A DNA stretch of 64,000 bases from Mesostigma viride (Eukaryota > Streptophyta > Mesostigmatophyceae > Mesostigmatales > Mesostigmataceae). Position numbers and translations under genes: made by a program. The notes beneath the pieces were generated by a model. It was not told where the DNA came from and searched no databases. It saw only the letters and a list, made by a program, of their open reading frames with translations. This document shows, piece by piece, positions 11,399-21,640 of this stretch (positions within the stretch are counted from its first letter, which is position 1; every line of letters begins with the position of its first letter). The stretch is from positions 478,883-542,882 of the forward strand of contig RPFO01000485.1 of assembly GCA_009746045.1 (NCBI GenBank), in the 5' to 3' direction.

Positions 11399-11700
11399 TC
11401 AACATCACTCCGTTGGGAGTCAATGTAGCACATATCCCTGAGAAGGGGCAGATGGCTTTGAATACATCCTAGGCTACTTCATGCAAGGGTGGGAATGTAA
11501 GCTACCCGTGCTCTAGGTGCACCAGGGCACCCGCACCACCATGCTGTCTCAGGTTCAACCCGCCTAAGGGGGGGATCCTGGCACGGGGGAGGAAGATCAT
11601 CATGGCTATACAAGAGCTAGGACATGGCTTCTCGACAGAGAGCATCTCTCTGCATGGCATAGCATGGCTAAATTCTTAATGCAACATCCATGGGGGTCCC
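11399..11700 (+). repeat. Dispersed repeat 'CTCCGTTGGGAGT', copy d
   Basis: Same unit as copy c, without the 29-bp insertion (AGATCATCATGGCTATACAAGAG intact in two blocks). From 11700 to 11830 short repeated AAATTCT-GCAACATCCATGGGGG units follow, with no gene. Confidence 0.7.
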
Positions 11701-11830
11701 ATTATAGGCATGGCTTGGCTAAGTTCTGAAGGCAACATCCATGGGGGCCATTATGGGCGCACATGCGCGTGGGCCACATGCTAGGCTAAGCCTGACTAAT
11801 CTACACTACTGGTATATATATTCCTAGTTT

Positions 11831-12050
11831 GCTTGTCGGTGGCGCTGACTCGGGCCATGGCTGACATCATGCTCCGCCGTACGCGGGCTGATTTTGCGGT
11901 GCAGCAGGGCTATTAGGTTCCTCCCGTTAGGCGTTTCCATTGGTCTTATCGTAGTATAGAGCTTTGACATGGCTCTGTATATAGGTTTCTAGCTGGGCGT
12001 TTGCTTTGGTTTGAGTGATTTCACTCTGCTGTAAGTAATTATATTTTTAA
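11831..12050 (+). mobile_element. 5'-truncated REL-endonuclease LINE, copy 1
   Basis: Only the last 26 codons (LSVALTRAMADIMLRRTRAD ... QQGY stop) and the 3' UTR remain. It starts right after TATATATTCCTAGTTT and ends TTTTTAATATATA before TTCCTAGTCTG, so the target motif is repeated on both sides. Confidence 0.75.
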
Positions 12051-12059
12051 TATATATTC

Positions 12060-13430
12060 CTAGTCTGACACCGGGCCCCGACCTCCCGCCACATGCTATT
12101 CGCATTGCCTCCCTGCCTGCACGGATGGGTGGCTGTGGTCTGACTCGTGCCGCCCGGCTGGCCCCAGCAGCATTTTTGGGCTCCGTCGCTCAGTCGTGGG
12201 CGGAAAGCTGCCGGCTCCTGCCCCTTTTGGCAACGGCAGCGCCTGACCTCCTGGACCCCAGCAGCCCTTTGCCCTTCGTCACCGCCATCCAGGAGGCCTA
12301 TGCTGAGATCCAGCAGGCCTGTTCTCCCGTCCGTGCCGCTCAGGCGGTACAGCGCCACCTCCCTCGCGGCACTCCCTCGGTCGCCTCCGTTCAATCTCCC
12401 GCCGCATTCCCTGCTCGCGTCATCGATAAACACCAGAAAACCTACGCGGGTATTCTGCACACGGCTGATTGGATGGCTCTTTTCGCGGACCTCAACGCCC
12501 AGGGACGTGCGTGGCTGTTCTCGCTTTCCTTGCGGAGTGTGGGCTCGGCGTACCTTCGTGCTCTTCCCATGGCCCCCCCATTCGCCTTAGCTCCCAGCCA
12601 CTACTCCGTGGCGCTCCGGCACCAGCTATTTGCCCCGCAGCCTCTTGTTCCGGCCGGCCGGGCGGCCTTGCGGTAGCTGTGGGCAGCCGCTGGATCCCAC
12701 GGGGACTCACTACCTTGCCTGCATGGGGGGCCAACAGAATCAGAATTGGTATTTGTATTTGCACACTGTCCTCCTGACGGTGGTGCTCGCCATGATTCGG
12801 TCGGTTTTCCCCCACGCGAACATCCGGTCCAAGGATGCGGATGGCGCTGCCTTCTATTCCCCCAACCACCGGCCTGACATCGTGGTGCTGGACTTTGAGG
12901 GGGGTGGCCGGCATCTGCTTATCGACGTTTCGGTGGCGCGGCCCTTGGCTCTTAGCCACGTGGCTGGGGCCTCCCTCACGGCAGGTTACACGGCGGACCG
13001 GGCGGAGCGGGCCAAGCTCCTGGCCTACGGCGACGTCGGGCACCATCGTGTGGTGCCCTTTGTCCTGGAGGAGTTTGGGGCCATGGGGCCCCTGACCTCC
13101 GCCTTCTTCAAGGAGTGTTGCCGGCTCCGGGAGGACCGGCTGGACCTGGAGGGCCAGCGGGCCCCATGGTCGGCGCGGACCTGGACGTCATATTGGCGTC
13201 AGCGCTTGTCGGTGGCGCTGACTCGGGCCATGGCTGACATCATGCTCCGCCGTACGCGGGCTGATTTTGCGGTGCAGCAGGGCTATTAGGTTCCTCCCGT
13301 TAGGCGTTTCCATTGGTCTTATCGTAGTATAGAGCTTTGACATGGCTCTGTATATAGGTTTATAGCTGGGCGTTTGCTTTGGTTTGAGTGATTTCACTCT
13401 GCTGTAAGTCATTATAATTTTTTTAATATA
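12060..13430 (+). pseudogene. REL-endonuclease LINE, 3' part, copy 2
   Basis: The C-terminal third of a retrotransposon polyprotein. The first frame (about 12120-12660; GGCGLTRAARLAPAAFLGSVAQ ... QLFAPQPLVPAGRAAL in blocks) is typical of the region after RT. A single-base frame change near 12660-12676 leads into CGSCGQPLDPTGTHYLAC (a CCHC-type finger) and then RPDIVVLD ... LLIDVSVARPL, matching the PD-D signature of the restriction-like endonuclease found in R2-type and Dualen-type LINEs. The frame ends at 13289, followed by about 140 bp of 3' UTR. The frameshift makes this copy inactive. Confidence 0.75.
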
Positions 13431-13435
13431 TATTA

Positions 13436-13827
13436 AAAATATAATTACTTACAGCAGAGTGAAATCACTCAAACCAAAGCAAACGCCCAGCTATAAACCT
13501 ATATACAGAGCCATGTCAAAGCTCGATACTACGATAAGACCAATGGAAACGCCTAACGGGAGGAACCTAATAGCCCTGCTGCACCGCAAAATCAGCCCGC
13601 GTACGGCGGAGCATGATGTCAGCCATGGCCCGAGTCAGCGCCACCGACAAGCGCTGACGCCAATATGACGTCCAGGTCCGCGCCGACCATGGGGCCCGCT
13701 GGCCCTCCAGGTCCAGCCGGTCCTCCCGGAGCCGGCAACACTCCTTGAAGAAGGCGGAGGTCAGGGGCCCCATGGCCCCAAACTCCTCCAGGACAAAGGG
13801 CACCACACGATGGTGCCCGACGTCGCC
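13436..13827 (-). mobile_element. 5'-truncated REL-endonuclease LINE, copy 3 (inverted)
   Basis: Minus-strand copy of the last about 95 codons (GDVGHHRVVPFVLEEFGAMG ... QQGY) and the 3' UTR, near-identical to 13027-13425. It lies tail-to-tail with copy 2, giving an inverted repeat of about 390 bp centred near 13432. It starts immediately beside TATATATATTCCTAGTCTG (13831-13851). Confidence 0.8.
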
Positions 13828-13841
13828 TTTAATATATATAT

Positions 13842-14076
13842 TCCTAGTCTGAGGTGGCAGGAGGGGGCTGCCAGGGCTTGTGGTCAACGTGGATGACCGC
13901 CCCCCTCCAGTATACCGGCTTCCCCCTTGCGCTCTGCCGGAGCTGAAGGTAGGTCGGCCATAGCTCGCGTCGCCGCTGTTGCTGGGCCAACCAAGGTCAA
14001 GTCGTCGTCCAGCGTGAAGCGAGTCTCCGAGAGCTTCTTGCGGCATTTAAGGAACGCCAGCTTGTCCGTCATGTAC
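13842..14076 (-). pseudogene. L1-like ORF1 copy C, C-terminal end
   Basis: The minus strand gives DKLAFLKCRKKLSETRFTLD, DLTL, then PVYW-type and HKPWQPPPATSD blocks in two frames, closely matching 4630-4890. It ends at the TTAA at 14077-14080; the rest of ORF1 is at 15801-16945. Confidence 0.75.
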
Positions 14077-14080
14077 TTAA

Positions 14081-15800
14081 CACGTCGTACGTCAAAACTC
14101 AGTCCTAAAAATAGGACTGAGTATGCCAACTTTGAGATCATGTAGCGGTAAGGGTAGGGGGGTACCCCATATGTTTGATATGCATCAGAGCACTCAATAT
14201 CATGCTAATGCTTGGGCATATGCCCAAAAAATCATATGTTGACCAAATCATGTAAAATTTTACAAGGGTGTCAACCCATGCTCGCGATTTGGCAATTTTC
14301 TGTGGAAGGACGAGTTGGGAAAATTCAATAAAATCCATATGCATGTTGAAAAAATATAGGCGTGTAAACAATATAGTTCTTGAAACATGGCAAAAAACTG
14401 GGCTCAATTTGGCCACAGCCTCTACCTGAAACTCACCAAAAACCACCAGCCCTAAGAATGGGTTTTGAGGTTGCTAGCAATGTGCAAGCATGTAAGTGCG
14501 GTCATACTACACACCACCGTGGCAACCAACCATGCCAATCAACTCATTTCCCTTCTAGCATAACAGGAAAACACACTTGCATCATCATATTGCAGTTATA
14601 TTATACCTTAGTATATGTGTGAGAGCCTATGCACGCACGTAGGGAATGGGCATTGATACCTACCTACAAAGGGTTTTATTATGAGCCTTAACCACCAATA
14701 TAATGGGTAGGTTGAGCATATTTCAATTGTTTTTAACAAGAATAGAGATGGCTAACACTGTTTTGCCTTGCCATGGCATGGCCAACATACTTGCTGGCAC
14801 ATGATGACAGTGGTTTATCACCAAGATTCTTCACTCACCCGTATAAGCTTGAAAGCACGCTGGATGCAGCCCATGGCCATACAATCACGCAGTATGAACG
14901 TAGCAAAAGAATAACTAACATCTATGAAGGTCTTTAAACCCATACAGCGCCTAAAAAACTGCAAAAGTACACTAGGTTAAGGCAAATGCCTGGTAACATC
15001 ATTAAAAATGGGGGGTTTAGAGAGGGGCAGGCAACGGTCAAGAAAGCGCATCAAGATTCGAAACTGACAGCGCCTTGCAAGCTCAAACTCATGTAAGAAC
15101 ATAACAAAACGATGAGGTGACGATATTTCAGCTTTACCGTGCACGGATGGCGTTATCTTGGCCCAGGCGGTGCCCGCAAAAGTGACACTTGCGGCACACA
15201 AACCATGACATGACAGAGTGGTCGAAATAATCAAATCTTTACTGCCACTGACTTAACTCTACACACATGCATGATAATAAGTAGAAAGAAGCATATAAAC
15301 CCTTCGAACTGCACCGTAAAGTAAATTTAGTCATCAATTCCGTCAACCTGCCTGGTCGCAGTTTTTTCCAGCAAGAGCAGTGCCGACACCTGGTAAATCG
15401 CATCCCCGGGAGCTAAAAATTGGTTTGTGTCATCTTTAGGACATATAAAATCTATTTCCTGGGTTTTACCAGCTAAATCGTCCGCAAACGTAAACTGCAT
15501 GCATGGGCGCAAGCCGCCATGGCTAGGTCGTGCATTTCCGGAACTCACGTTTCACGTGAAAAAGTACCCTTACCACCTGTACTTTGACCGTACATTTAGC
15601 CGCCCAAACAAAATCCAAAAAAATCGCAAAAATATGTCTAAGAAAGGTCATTTCACGTAGTATTTGAATAAATTTTGAGGGAATTTTTTTGACAAACATT
15701 CCGACTTGGGCGAATTTTCTACGAAACCCAAAAACTCAGTCCTAAGAATAGGACTGAGTTGAACTCAGTCCTAAGAATAGGTGCAGTGACGAACGACGTG
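14081..15800. mobile_element. TTAA-type non-autonomous DNA transposon, copy 4 (1.7 kb)
   Basis: It is flanked by TTAA at 14077-14080 and 15801-15804. Inverted ends are CACGTCGTACGTCA / CACGTCGTTCGTCA with ACTCAGTCCTA...TAGGACTGAGT hairpins just inside. The uninterrupted ORF1 at 4880-4895 shows the empty site GGTCTTAAAGGTGAGG, which proves the insertion point. The interior is the reverse complement of copy 1. No transposase is seen. Confidence 0.88.
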
Positions 15801-16945
15801 TTAAAGGTGAGGAGCACGGGTGCCGGGCCAGCCTTCCCCCGCGCGCGGGGGAGGCGGACAGCCGACATGTCCAGCTCACCAGTGAGTAACATGGGGGCAA
15901 GAATGGCGCGCTTAAATGCCTCAAGAACTGAGGCTCGTGGAGGTCTCACTGACCTGCCTGCTGGTCGAAGTGCTTGACGATGACATTGTGGCTGCGCCGG
16001 GCAATGTCGGCTTCCGGCTCGCGAAGGTCGAGGGCTTGTTGCTTGAGTTGTGCCGAGATGGTGGAGGTGGTGGAGGTGGTGTGCTGCTTAAGCAAGTCCG
16101 CCCAGGTGGAGGGAGCATCGCCGGCCGGGCCAGCAGGAGCCGGCTGGGCGGCGATGTCCTTCACCGCCTGGGCGGTGAGGCCGGCGGTGTCATGCAAGCT
16201 CTCAAGTGCGTTGGCGGTGGCTTGAATTTAGGCGGTGGTCGAGGTCGAGGAGCTGGGCTTTGATGTCGGCAGTGGAGGCGGAAATGGCAGTGGAGGTGGA
16301 GGCGGCGGCGGTGGAAATGTGAGGAAGTTCAGCAGTCAGCGTGCCGCCGATTGCTGCTATGTCGGCAGCAAGGGGGGTCACGTGCTGCTGAAACTAGGCT
16401 TCCGTGAGGATGGAACGGAGTGCGGGGGCGGAGATGGATGAAGCCCAGATCTCGCCGTCAGACTTCTGGAGAAGAGAGTTGAGGACGGCGTGTTGGAGTT
16501 GGGGGCGGGGAGCCGGGGACACCCGAACATCTGGCTGATGTTGTGCCAGCGTCGGCCGTCGGTGACGAGGAGGCGTCCAGTGGCGTGGAGATGGAGGCAC
16601 AGGTCGTAAAGCGAGGCGTAGTCCCCGAAGAAGATGTGATGCATAGCATCACTCGGAGAAATGGTGGTCCAGTCGTAATCATCGACCTGGAAAGGTTGGA
16701 GCCGACAGCGCGGTTCCGAGAAGCGTGGCCCTCCAGTTTTGTCGGCGGGGCGGGCGCGTTTAGGGTCAGGCGATGCCGATGGCGAGGCATTGAGGCCGGG
16801 AGGTTGCTGGGTGACCACCAGTGCACGACTAGTGTCACCGGTCGCTGCCTGCCGGATCTGGCGAAGCGGCAGCCTCAGCTGCCGCATTGTCAAAGGCGAG
16901 CGCATCCGCCAAACTGCGTTGCGTCGACGGGCGTTTGCTCGTCAT
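15801..16945 (-). pseudogene. L1-like ORF1 copy C, N-terminal and RRM part
   Basis: It starts MTSKRPSTQRSLADALAFDN at 16945. Frames then change several times: DTSRALVVTQQPPGLNASPS, a middle block (MHHIFFGDYASLYDLCLHLH), the Ser/Thr spacer, WADLLKQHTTSTTSTISAQL (coiled-coil-like) and the RRM-like ARRSHNVIVKHF. It breaks at the TTAA at 15801-15804. The conserved family leader lies at 16946-17045. Confidence 0.75.
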
Positions 16946-17479
16946 ATATTGCGTTTTAGATTCGGAAAATTATATCAGCATGTGTGTCTTAGAAAGACGA
17001 AGCGATAGTGATATTCACGGCTAAATTCGGTGCTCAAACGTGAAAGTTATGAGCTCCGACAGCCATGGCTATACCTCGTGGCTCGTGGCTCGTAGTAACT
17101 AGGTTCTAGACAGCTTACCTCATCCATGGGAGGTCCTATTGTATAGGCATGGCTTGGCTAAATTCTGAAGGCATCATCCATTCGCGCCGATCCTATGGCT
17201 GAGATTCCAGGATTGGGCGCGGAGTGACCAATTCCAGTACGTCATGACGGCTAACAGCCTGGTGTCATGTCCAAAGGTTATGTTACCCCGTCAAGGTTAA
17301 CTTGGCGCCTCCCCACATAAATATGTTTAATATTAACGTTGTCTCACTCAACATTGACCTATACCGAAGAATTTCGCAACTTGTCTCATGAGTGTACGTT
17401 ACATCATGCAATGTCTCTCCTTTTTTTTTTCATTACCATCGCATCCTATCTAGTGCCATGCATACAATGCCCCTTACCC

Positions 17480-17645
17480 GGGCATAGCGTGATAGACCAT
17501 GAGGGTGCGGGTGCCCTGGTGCACCTAGAGCAAGTGTTGTTTACATTCCCACCCTTGCAGGAAGTAGCTTAGAATGTATTATAGGCCCATATGCCCCTTC
17601 TCAGGGCTATGTGCTACATATACTCCCAACGGAGTTATGTTCCTA
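17480..17645 (-). repeat. Dispersed repeat 'CTCCGTTGGGAGT', copy e
   Basis: Reverse-orientation copy ending at ACTCCCAACGGAGTTATGTT, followed by TTAATTAA runs. From 17046 to 17480 I see no gene. Confidence 0.7.
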
Positions 17646-17710
17646 ATTAATTAATTAATTAATACAATGTGGGTGACGCAGTCACGTGTCTATTAATTAA
17701 TTAATACAAT

Positions 17711-18260
17711 GTGGGTGTATCATCCGAGGCAGCTGGCTTCCCTCCACGGCCGACGACATCAACACCCGCATTGGCCAGGCCTGGGCGGCCCTCCGCCGCC
17801 TCGACAGGTTCTGGACCTGTCGCTACCTGAGTGAGCGACGCAAGCGCATTCTGTTCAAGGCCCTTGTCCTCAGCATCCTCCTTTATGGCTGCGAGGCGTG
17901 GACCCTGGACCAGGCGCTGAGCCAGCAGCTTGACGGCACCGTCACTCGAATGCTCCGTCATATCCTCGGCGTCCGCTACCAAGAACGCCGCACCCGGGCC
18001 GAGCTCTACTGCGAGCTCCCTCTTGTCACCCATACCATCCGACACCGCCGCCTCCTCTTTGCCGGCCATCTTGCCCGCACAGACCAGGTGAATACCGATG
18101 TGGGCCCTGCCGGGGGGCTTAAGACGGGCCAACCAGGTAGACACCTCCTCCTATGGCAGGGTCCCCTTGTCCCATCGCAACCCACTGGCAAACTTGCGCG
18201 CGCCGGGCACCGGCGCGGCGCGACCCGGACCTATGTGACACAACTACGCTCCGCGAAAGT
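17711..18260 (+). pseudogene. Non-LTR reverse transcriptase tail, second copy
   Basis: Plus-strand relative of the RT tail at 32-670: GSWLPSTADDINTRIGQAW, FKALVLSILLYGCEAWTL, LDGTVTRMLRHILGV and HRRLLFAGHLARTDQVNTD. It is 5'-truncated (no YADD box) and begins after TTAATTAATACAATGTGG. It marks the left edge of the gene island. Confidence 0.8.
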
Positions 18261-18330
18261 GACCCGTTTTCCCGGGTTGCGCGACTTGTGAAAATCGGCT
18301 AAGTCCCGTGGTCTCCCAGCGGGTGGGGGG

Positions 18331-18534
18331 TTAGCGCCTCCAAGGCCCCCCGAATAGGACCATGGCCGGAATAAATACGGGCGTGAACAATGCAAGCTTA
18401 ATACGTTTAGATAAGGGGTAGTTTTCGTACGATTCGCGCGTGTGCCCTGAATACAGGTGGTCGTATGCTAAGGCTATGTTCGCGAGTATGAGATAGTACA
18501 GCAGTAGTGGTTTGATGATGGACACAATGATCAT
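18331..18534 (-). CDS. Small membrane protein, tandem copy 1 (67 aa)
   Basis: ATG at 18534. The N-terminus is one hydrophobic helix (MIIVSIIKPLLLYYLILANI), then a polar DHLYSGHTRESYENYP segment and a second hydrophobic stretch. It is paralogous to the next gene (about half of positions identical). I do not recognise the family. A short AATGAAAAGACAATG block precedes the ATG. Being tiny it could be spurious, but conservation between the two copies argues it is coding. Confidence 0.6.
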   Translation of the reverse strand: MIIVSIIKPLLLYYLILANIALAYDHLYSGHTRESYENYPLSKRIKLALFTPVFIPAMVLFGGPWRR

Positions 18535-18577
18535 TGTCTTTTCATTATGGACATAATTTTGCCAATCGGGGTTGCGC

Positions 18578-18766
18578 CTAAAAGCCGAGTAACCCGAACG
18601 GGACTGCGGGGGAGAACACCAGCACTAGGAGAATACGCTTATTCCAAGGGAATTTGTCAAACGATTTGCGCGTGTGTTCCATGTACAAGTGTTCCCATGC
18701 TAAGGAGAGGTTGACGCAAATGAGATAGTACAGCAATAATGCTTTGATGATGGACACAATGATCAT
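18578..18766 (-). CDS. Small membrane protein, tandem copy 2 (62 aa)
   Basis: The ATG at 18766 is chosen because it aligns with that of its paralogue (MIIVSIIKALLLYYLICVNL); the upstream TTG in frame is unlikely in a eukaryote. The order helix, polar WEHLYMEHTRKSFDKFPWNK, helix is the same as copy 1, implying a two-pass membrane protein. It sits only 45 bp after the stop of the next gene (18812) on the same strand, an unusually tight spacing for a eukaryotic genome. Confidence 0.6.
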   Translation of the reverse strand: MIIVSIIKALLLYYLICVNLSLAWEHLYMEHTRKSFDKFPWNKRILLVLVFSPAVPFGLLGF

Positions 18767-18811
18767 GGTCTTTTCATTATAAAAATAAATAATATCACTC
18801 AATCGTGTTTC

Positions 18812-19798
18812 CTATACTGCATCACTTGCGCCCAAAAGCAGCGGTTTGCCCTCAGTCACGAGAAGGTCAAGCACGCCGCGGAGGAACTGCTTCTCCTCGG
18901 CTCTGTTCATGGGCTGCAAGTTGACTCCGAAGGGGACAAACTCGTCCCTCTGGTCTTTGGGTTTTTCCAGGAGCTTCTTCAAGCCGTTGTCTTCGCTGTA
19001 CCCCTCCAAGAGGATCTTCGCCTTGAAGGGCGCGTTCCTTGCGCAATTGTGGCAGCGGACGCGGATCTGGTCCGAGAACTGGTCCGGGACAATATAGGCA
19101 GACATGACGTCGTGCAAGAACCTCACCGTGCAGGTGGAGCACTCCTTCGGGGGCCAACAGCTCGCAACGTTCGAGTTCTGCAGGTAGAGAGAAGTCCCTT
19201 GCTCACCGGCCTGCGTGTCCATCTTCCAGTCCCTCACGAAACTCTGCACGAGCTCGTTCTCCTTTTCTGTTCTGACTTCGTTGTCGGCCACTTTCAACTT
19301 GCGAATTGCGATCACGACCTTCTTTTGGTAGCAGGGCTCGCACAGAGTGGTCTTGTTGCGCATGTGCTGCGTTGCAGGCGTATCGTGGACGAAGGCAGCT
19401 CCAGTGACGTACGACATGCACTCCACGCACGAATAGGAGCGGCGAGGTGGCGTATCTTGCTCAGGGACTCGGTAGCGCATGAGCGAATCCGAGTACTTGT
19501 GCACGAAGTCGGCGATTTGAGGGATGGCCTTGACGCAGCCATCGCACTTGCACTCGACGGAGCCTTGGTCGTTTTTGAAGAGGTAGAAAAAGTCCGTCGG
19601 CATGTGGAAACAGGTGTCGCAGATACGCGGCCTCACCAAGTCGAAAGCGGAGTCCTTGACGGGGTTCGACTCGTCGCTGTGCTCCACGAGGACAGGCTTC
19701 TTGCAGGCGTGCTTCTTTCGCTTGGATATGGCTGCCAAGGAGAGAGGGAACAGCGGGGTGTTGTTGAGGCGAACAGAGGACCTGGTAGCGGGAGCCAT
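18812..19798 (-). CDS. Cysteine-rich zinc-binding-type protein (328 aa), island gene B
   Basis: ATG at 19798 (MAPATRSSVRLNN), in a good context (CCATGGC). Six CxxC/CxC pairs are spread along the protein: CDTC, CKCDGC, CVEC, CEPC, CSTC and CHNC. That suggests three zinc-binding units, with the spacing of none of the common named fingers. The C-terminus is mixed charged. Architecture (repeated paired-Cys units over the whole length) resembles island gene G at 28563. A TATA-like TACAAAG lies 77 bp before the ATG and CCACGGG before that. Function unknown; a nucleic-acid or protein-binding role is inference only. Confidence 0.75.
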   Translation of the reverse strand: MAPATRSSVRLNNTPLFPLSLAAISKRKKHACKKPVLVEHSDESNPVKDSAFDLVRPRICDTCFHMPTDFFYLFKNDQGSVECKCDGCVKAIPQIADFVHKYSDSLMRYRVPEQDTPPRRSYSCVECMSYVTGAAFVHDTPATQHMRNKTTLCEPCYQKKVVIAIRKLKVADNEVRTEKENELVQSFVRDWKMDTQAGEQGTSLYLQNSNVASCWPPKECSTCTVRFLHDVMSAYIVPDQFSDQIRVRCHNCARNAPFKAKILLEGYSEDNGLKKLLEKPKDQRDEFVPFGVNLQPMNRAEEKQFLRGVLDLLVTEGKPLLLGASDAV

Positions 19799-19874
19799 GG
19801 ATGGATGAGAGTGCAAGAGGGATTGCGCGAGAGAAAACGAGAGCGAGATGGGAAACAAGTCGCAAACTTGGAGT

Positions 19875-19881
19875 CTTTGTA
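19875..19881 (-). promoter_or_regulatory. TATA-like box of island gene B
   Basis: TACAAAG on the minus strand, 77 bp before the ATG and just inside a CCCCGTGG block, matching the layout of the other island genes. Confidence 0.45.
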
Positions 19882-20182
19882 CCTCTCGGGAGCGGCTGTC
19901 CACGGGGACACAGAGTTTCGGTTACTTATCCACTGGATTTCGGTTACGAGCGGCGCGGCGCTGTACGGCCTTAACGACGGGAATACGGTTACAAACGACG
20001 CGACGCCGTACGGACTTATCCAAAGGGTTTCAGTTACGACTTACGGATAGTGTACGGACCCGTCCTGAAATACTACTTGAAGTAATTTGCCACTTGGCAT
20101 GCAATTGTGATTGACTCATTGTTGGTATTCAAGTTTATGTGAAAATGGTTTTTCATTAATAAAAATAATACACAAGGATCAT

Positions 20183-21063
20183 TTACTGAACCAGAGATAC
20201 ATCCACTTGCTTTCCAGCAACGACAATTTCAGTGGAAGGATTGGCCTTGGCCATCTCGGCGTGCATCCTAGCAATGTGGTCTTCCCGGATCCTCTGGCAC
20301 TGCTCCTGCCAGGCACGATTCTCAGCATCCCGAATCTCCCCCCAAGCCATCGCATTCTCGAGTTGAATTTCCTTGATTTTTGCAGGGGGTCCTCGAGCTG
20401 GCTAACGGAAGTCAGGTACGTGGTGATAGGCGTCCACGAACCGGGCATGGGGAGGTGAAACTTTTCATGAACTCTCTCCAAGCGCGTCTTCGGCGCGCCG
20501 GGGGCGGAGGGAACCATATCCTCCTGGGTAAAGTTGAACATCGTGAACCAATCCAGCACGGAGTAGGCCGGAGCCCAGATGATGCCCACCTTGAGAATCG
20601 GTTTAGGCTGCCGGGAGGATACGGGGAAGTTGACCTTGAGCGGAATCGGGTTGCCAATCGGATCCAATTCATGATGCCAAAACGCTTCATAGGCGAGAGG
20701 CCTTATCTTCTTAAGAACGGGCCCTTGTTTTATTTTCCCGGGCAGCATGGTCTCCTCATGAGAGCGCACGGAACGGCCGTTCTTGAGCTGAGTCGGGGAA
20801 ACGAGCGCGCAGTGGGCAAAAAGCATTTCCAAAGAGTCTGGAAAGCCCCCCATTACTGCAAATTGATCCATAACGTGAGCTGTCACCTTGGTCATCATCC
20901 TCATCCCCGTTTCCGCGGTTTGAGCCACCAGTTGACCCACCTCAGCGAACTCCCCCACGCACAAGACCCTGAACTCGGAGAAGTCACCAAATGGATCCGT
21001 TTTCTCACGGAGTTCGTAAAGCTCTGGGACTTTGTACACTTGAGAAACGATCTGGTTGGCCAT
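20183..21063 (-). CDS. Unrecognised protein with coiled-coil tail, one frame break, island gene C
   Basis: ATG at 21063 (MANQIVSQVYKVPELYELRE). The first about 225 residues are globular (VGIIWAPAYSVLDWFTMFNF). Near 20380-20386, at a run of five C, the frame breaks. The frame one base over continues with a charged, helical tail (ENAMAWGEIRDAENRAW ... MHAEMAKANPS) and ends at 20183-20185, whereas the unshifted frame yields low-sense sequence to 20179. One missing C would explain it: a sequencing error or a true disabling change. TATAAAA at 21142-21148 lies 79 bp upstream. Family unknown. Confidence 0.7.
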
Positions 21064-21141
21064 AGCTGAGAGAGAGAGAGAGAGAGTTAGAGATCAGGTG
21101 ATAGTGAGAGCGAGGTGAGAGCCCCGTGGTCGTGCACCGGG

Positions 21142-21148
21142 TTTTATA
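21142..21148 (-). promoter_or_regulatory. TATA box of island gene C
   Basis: TATAAAA on the minus strand, 79 bp before the ATG, with CCACGGGGC between it and the leader. The leader ends in a (CT)n run. Confidence 0.6.
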
Positions 21149-21189
21149 CCTTCCAGGCCGCCGCGGCGGTTACAAGGTGCTGAATTAGC

Positions 21190-21640
21190 CACGTAGCCAC
21201 TTTTCGGCCGTTACCTGGCCGCGGTCCACCACGGGGATATTTATTTTCGCGGCCACGCAGCCACGGGAGAACTTTCCGGCGGTTACTTTGTCCACGGGGG
21301 CAGGGTTTTTGCGGTTACGGAACCACGAGGAAAATATCTGGCGGTTACGTTGTCCACGGGGACAGGGTTTTCGCGGCCACGCAGCCACGGGGAAAAATAT
21401 CCGGCGGTTACGGAATCGGATAGTTACGGTTACGCCGCCGCGGAAAAAATCCCGTGGCCTTCCACGGTCTACGGGGACAAGATAGTTACGGTTACGCTTC
21501 TAGCGGAAAAAAATCCCGTGGTCGCCAGTGTCCACGGGGACAAGATATTTACGGTTACGCTTCTAGAAGAAAAATTCCCGTGGTCGCCAGTGTCCACGGG
21601 ACACTTTTGCGCGGTTACGACGACGGTTACGGTTGCACGC
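21190..21640. promoter_or_regulatory. CCACGGG / GGTTACG array between divergent island genes C and D
   Basis: About a dozen CCACGGG(G) or CCCGTGG units alternate with CGGTTACG, in a loose repeat of roughly 60-65 bp (gTCCACGGGGACAgg...GCGGTTACG). The array fills the divergent promoter region. Similar arrays precede genes F and G. Likely binding sites for one regulator; the protein is unknown. Confidence 0.6.

Noticed and set aside
19049-20050. 333-aa plus-strand ORF
   Set aside because: Antisense shadow of gene B and its promoter; the paired-Cys pattern and promoter layout support the minus strand.
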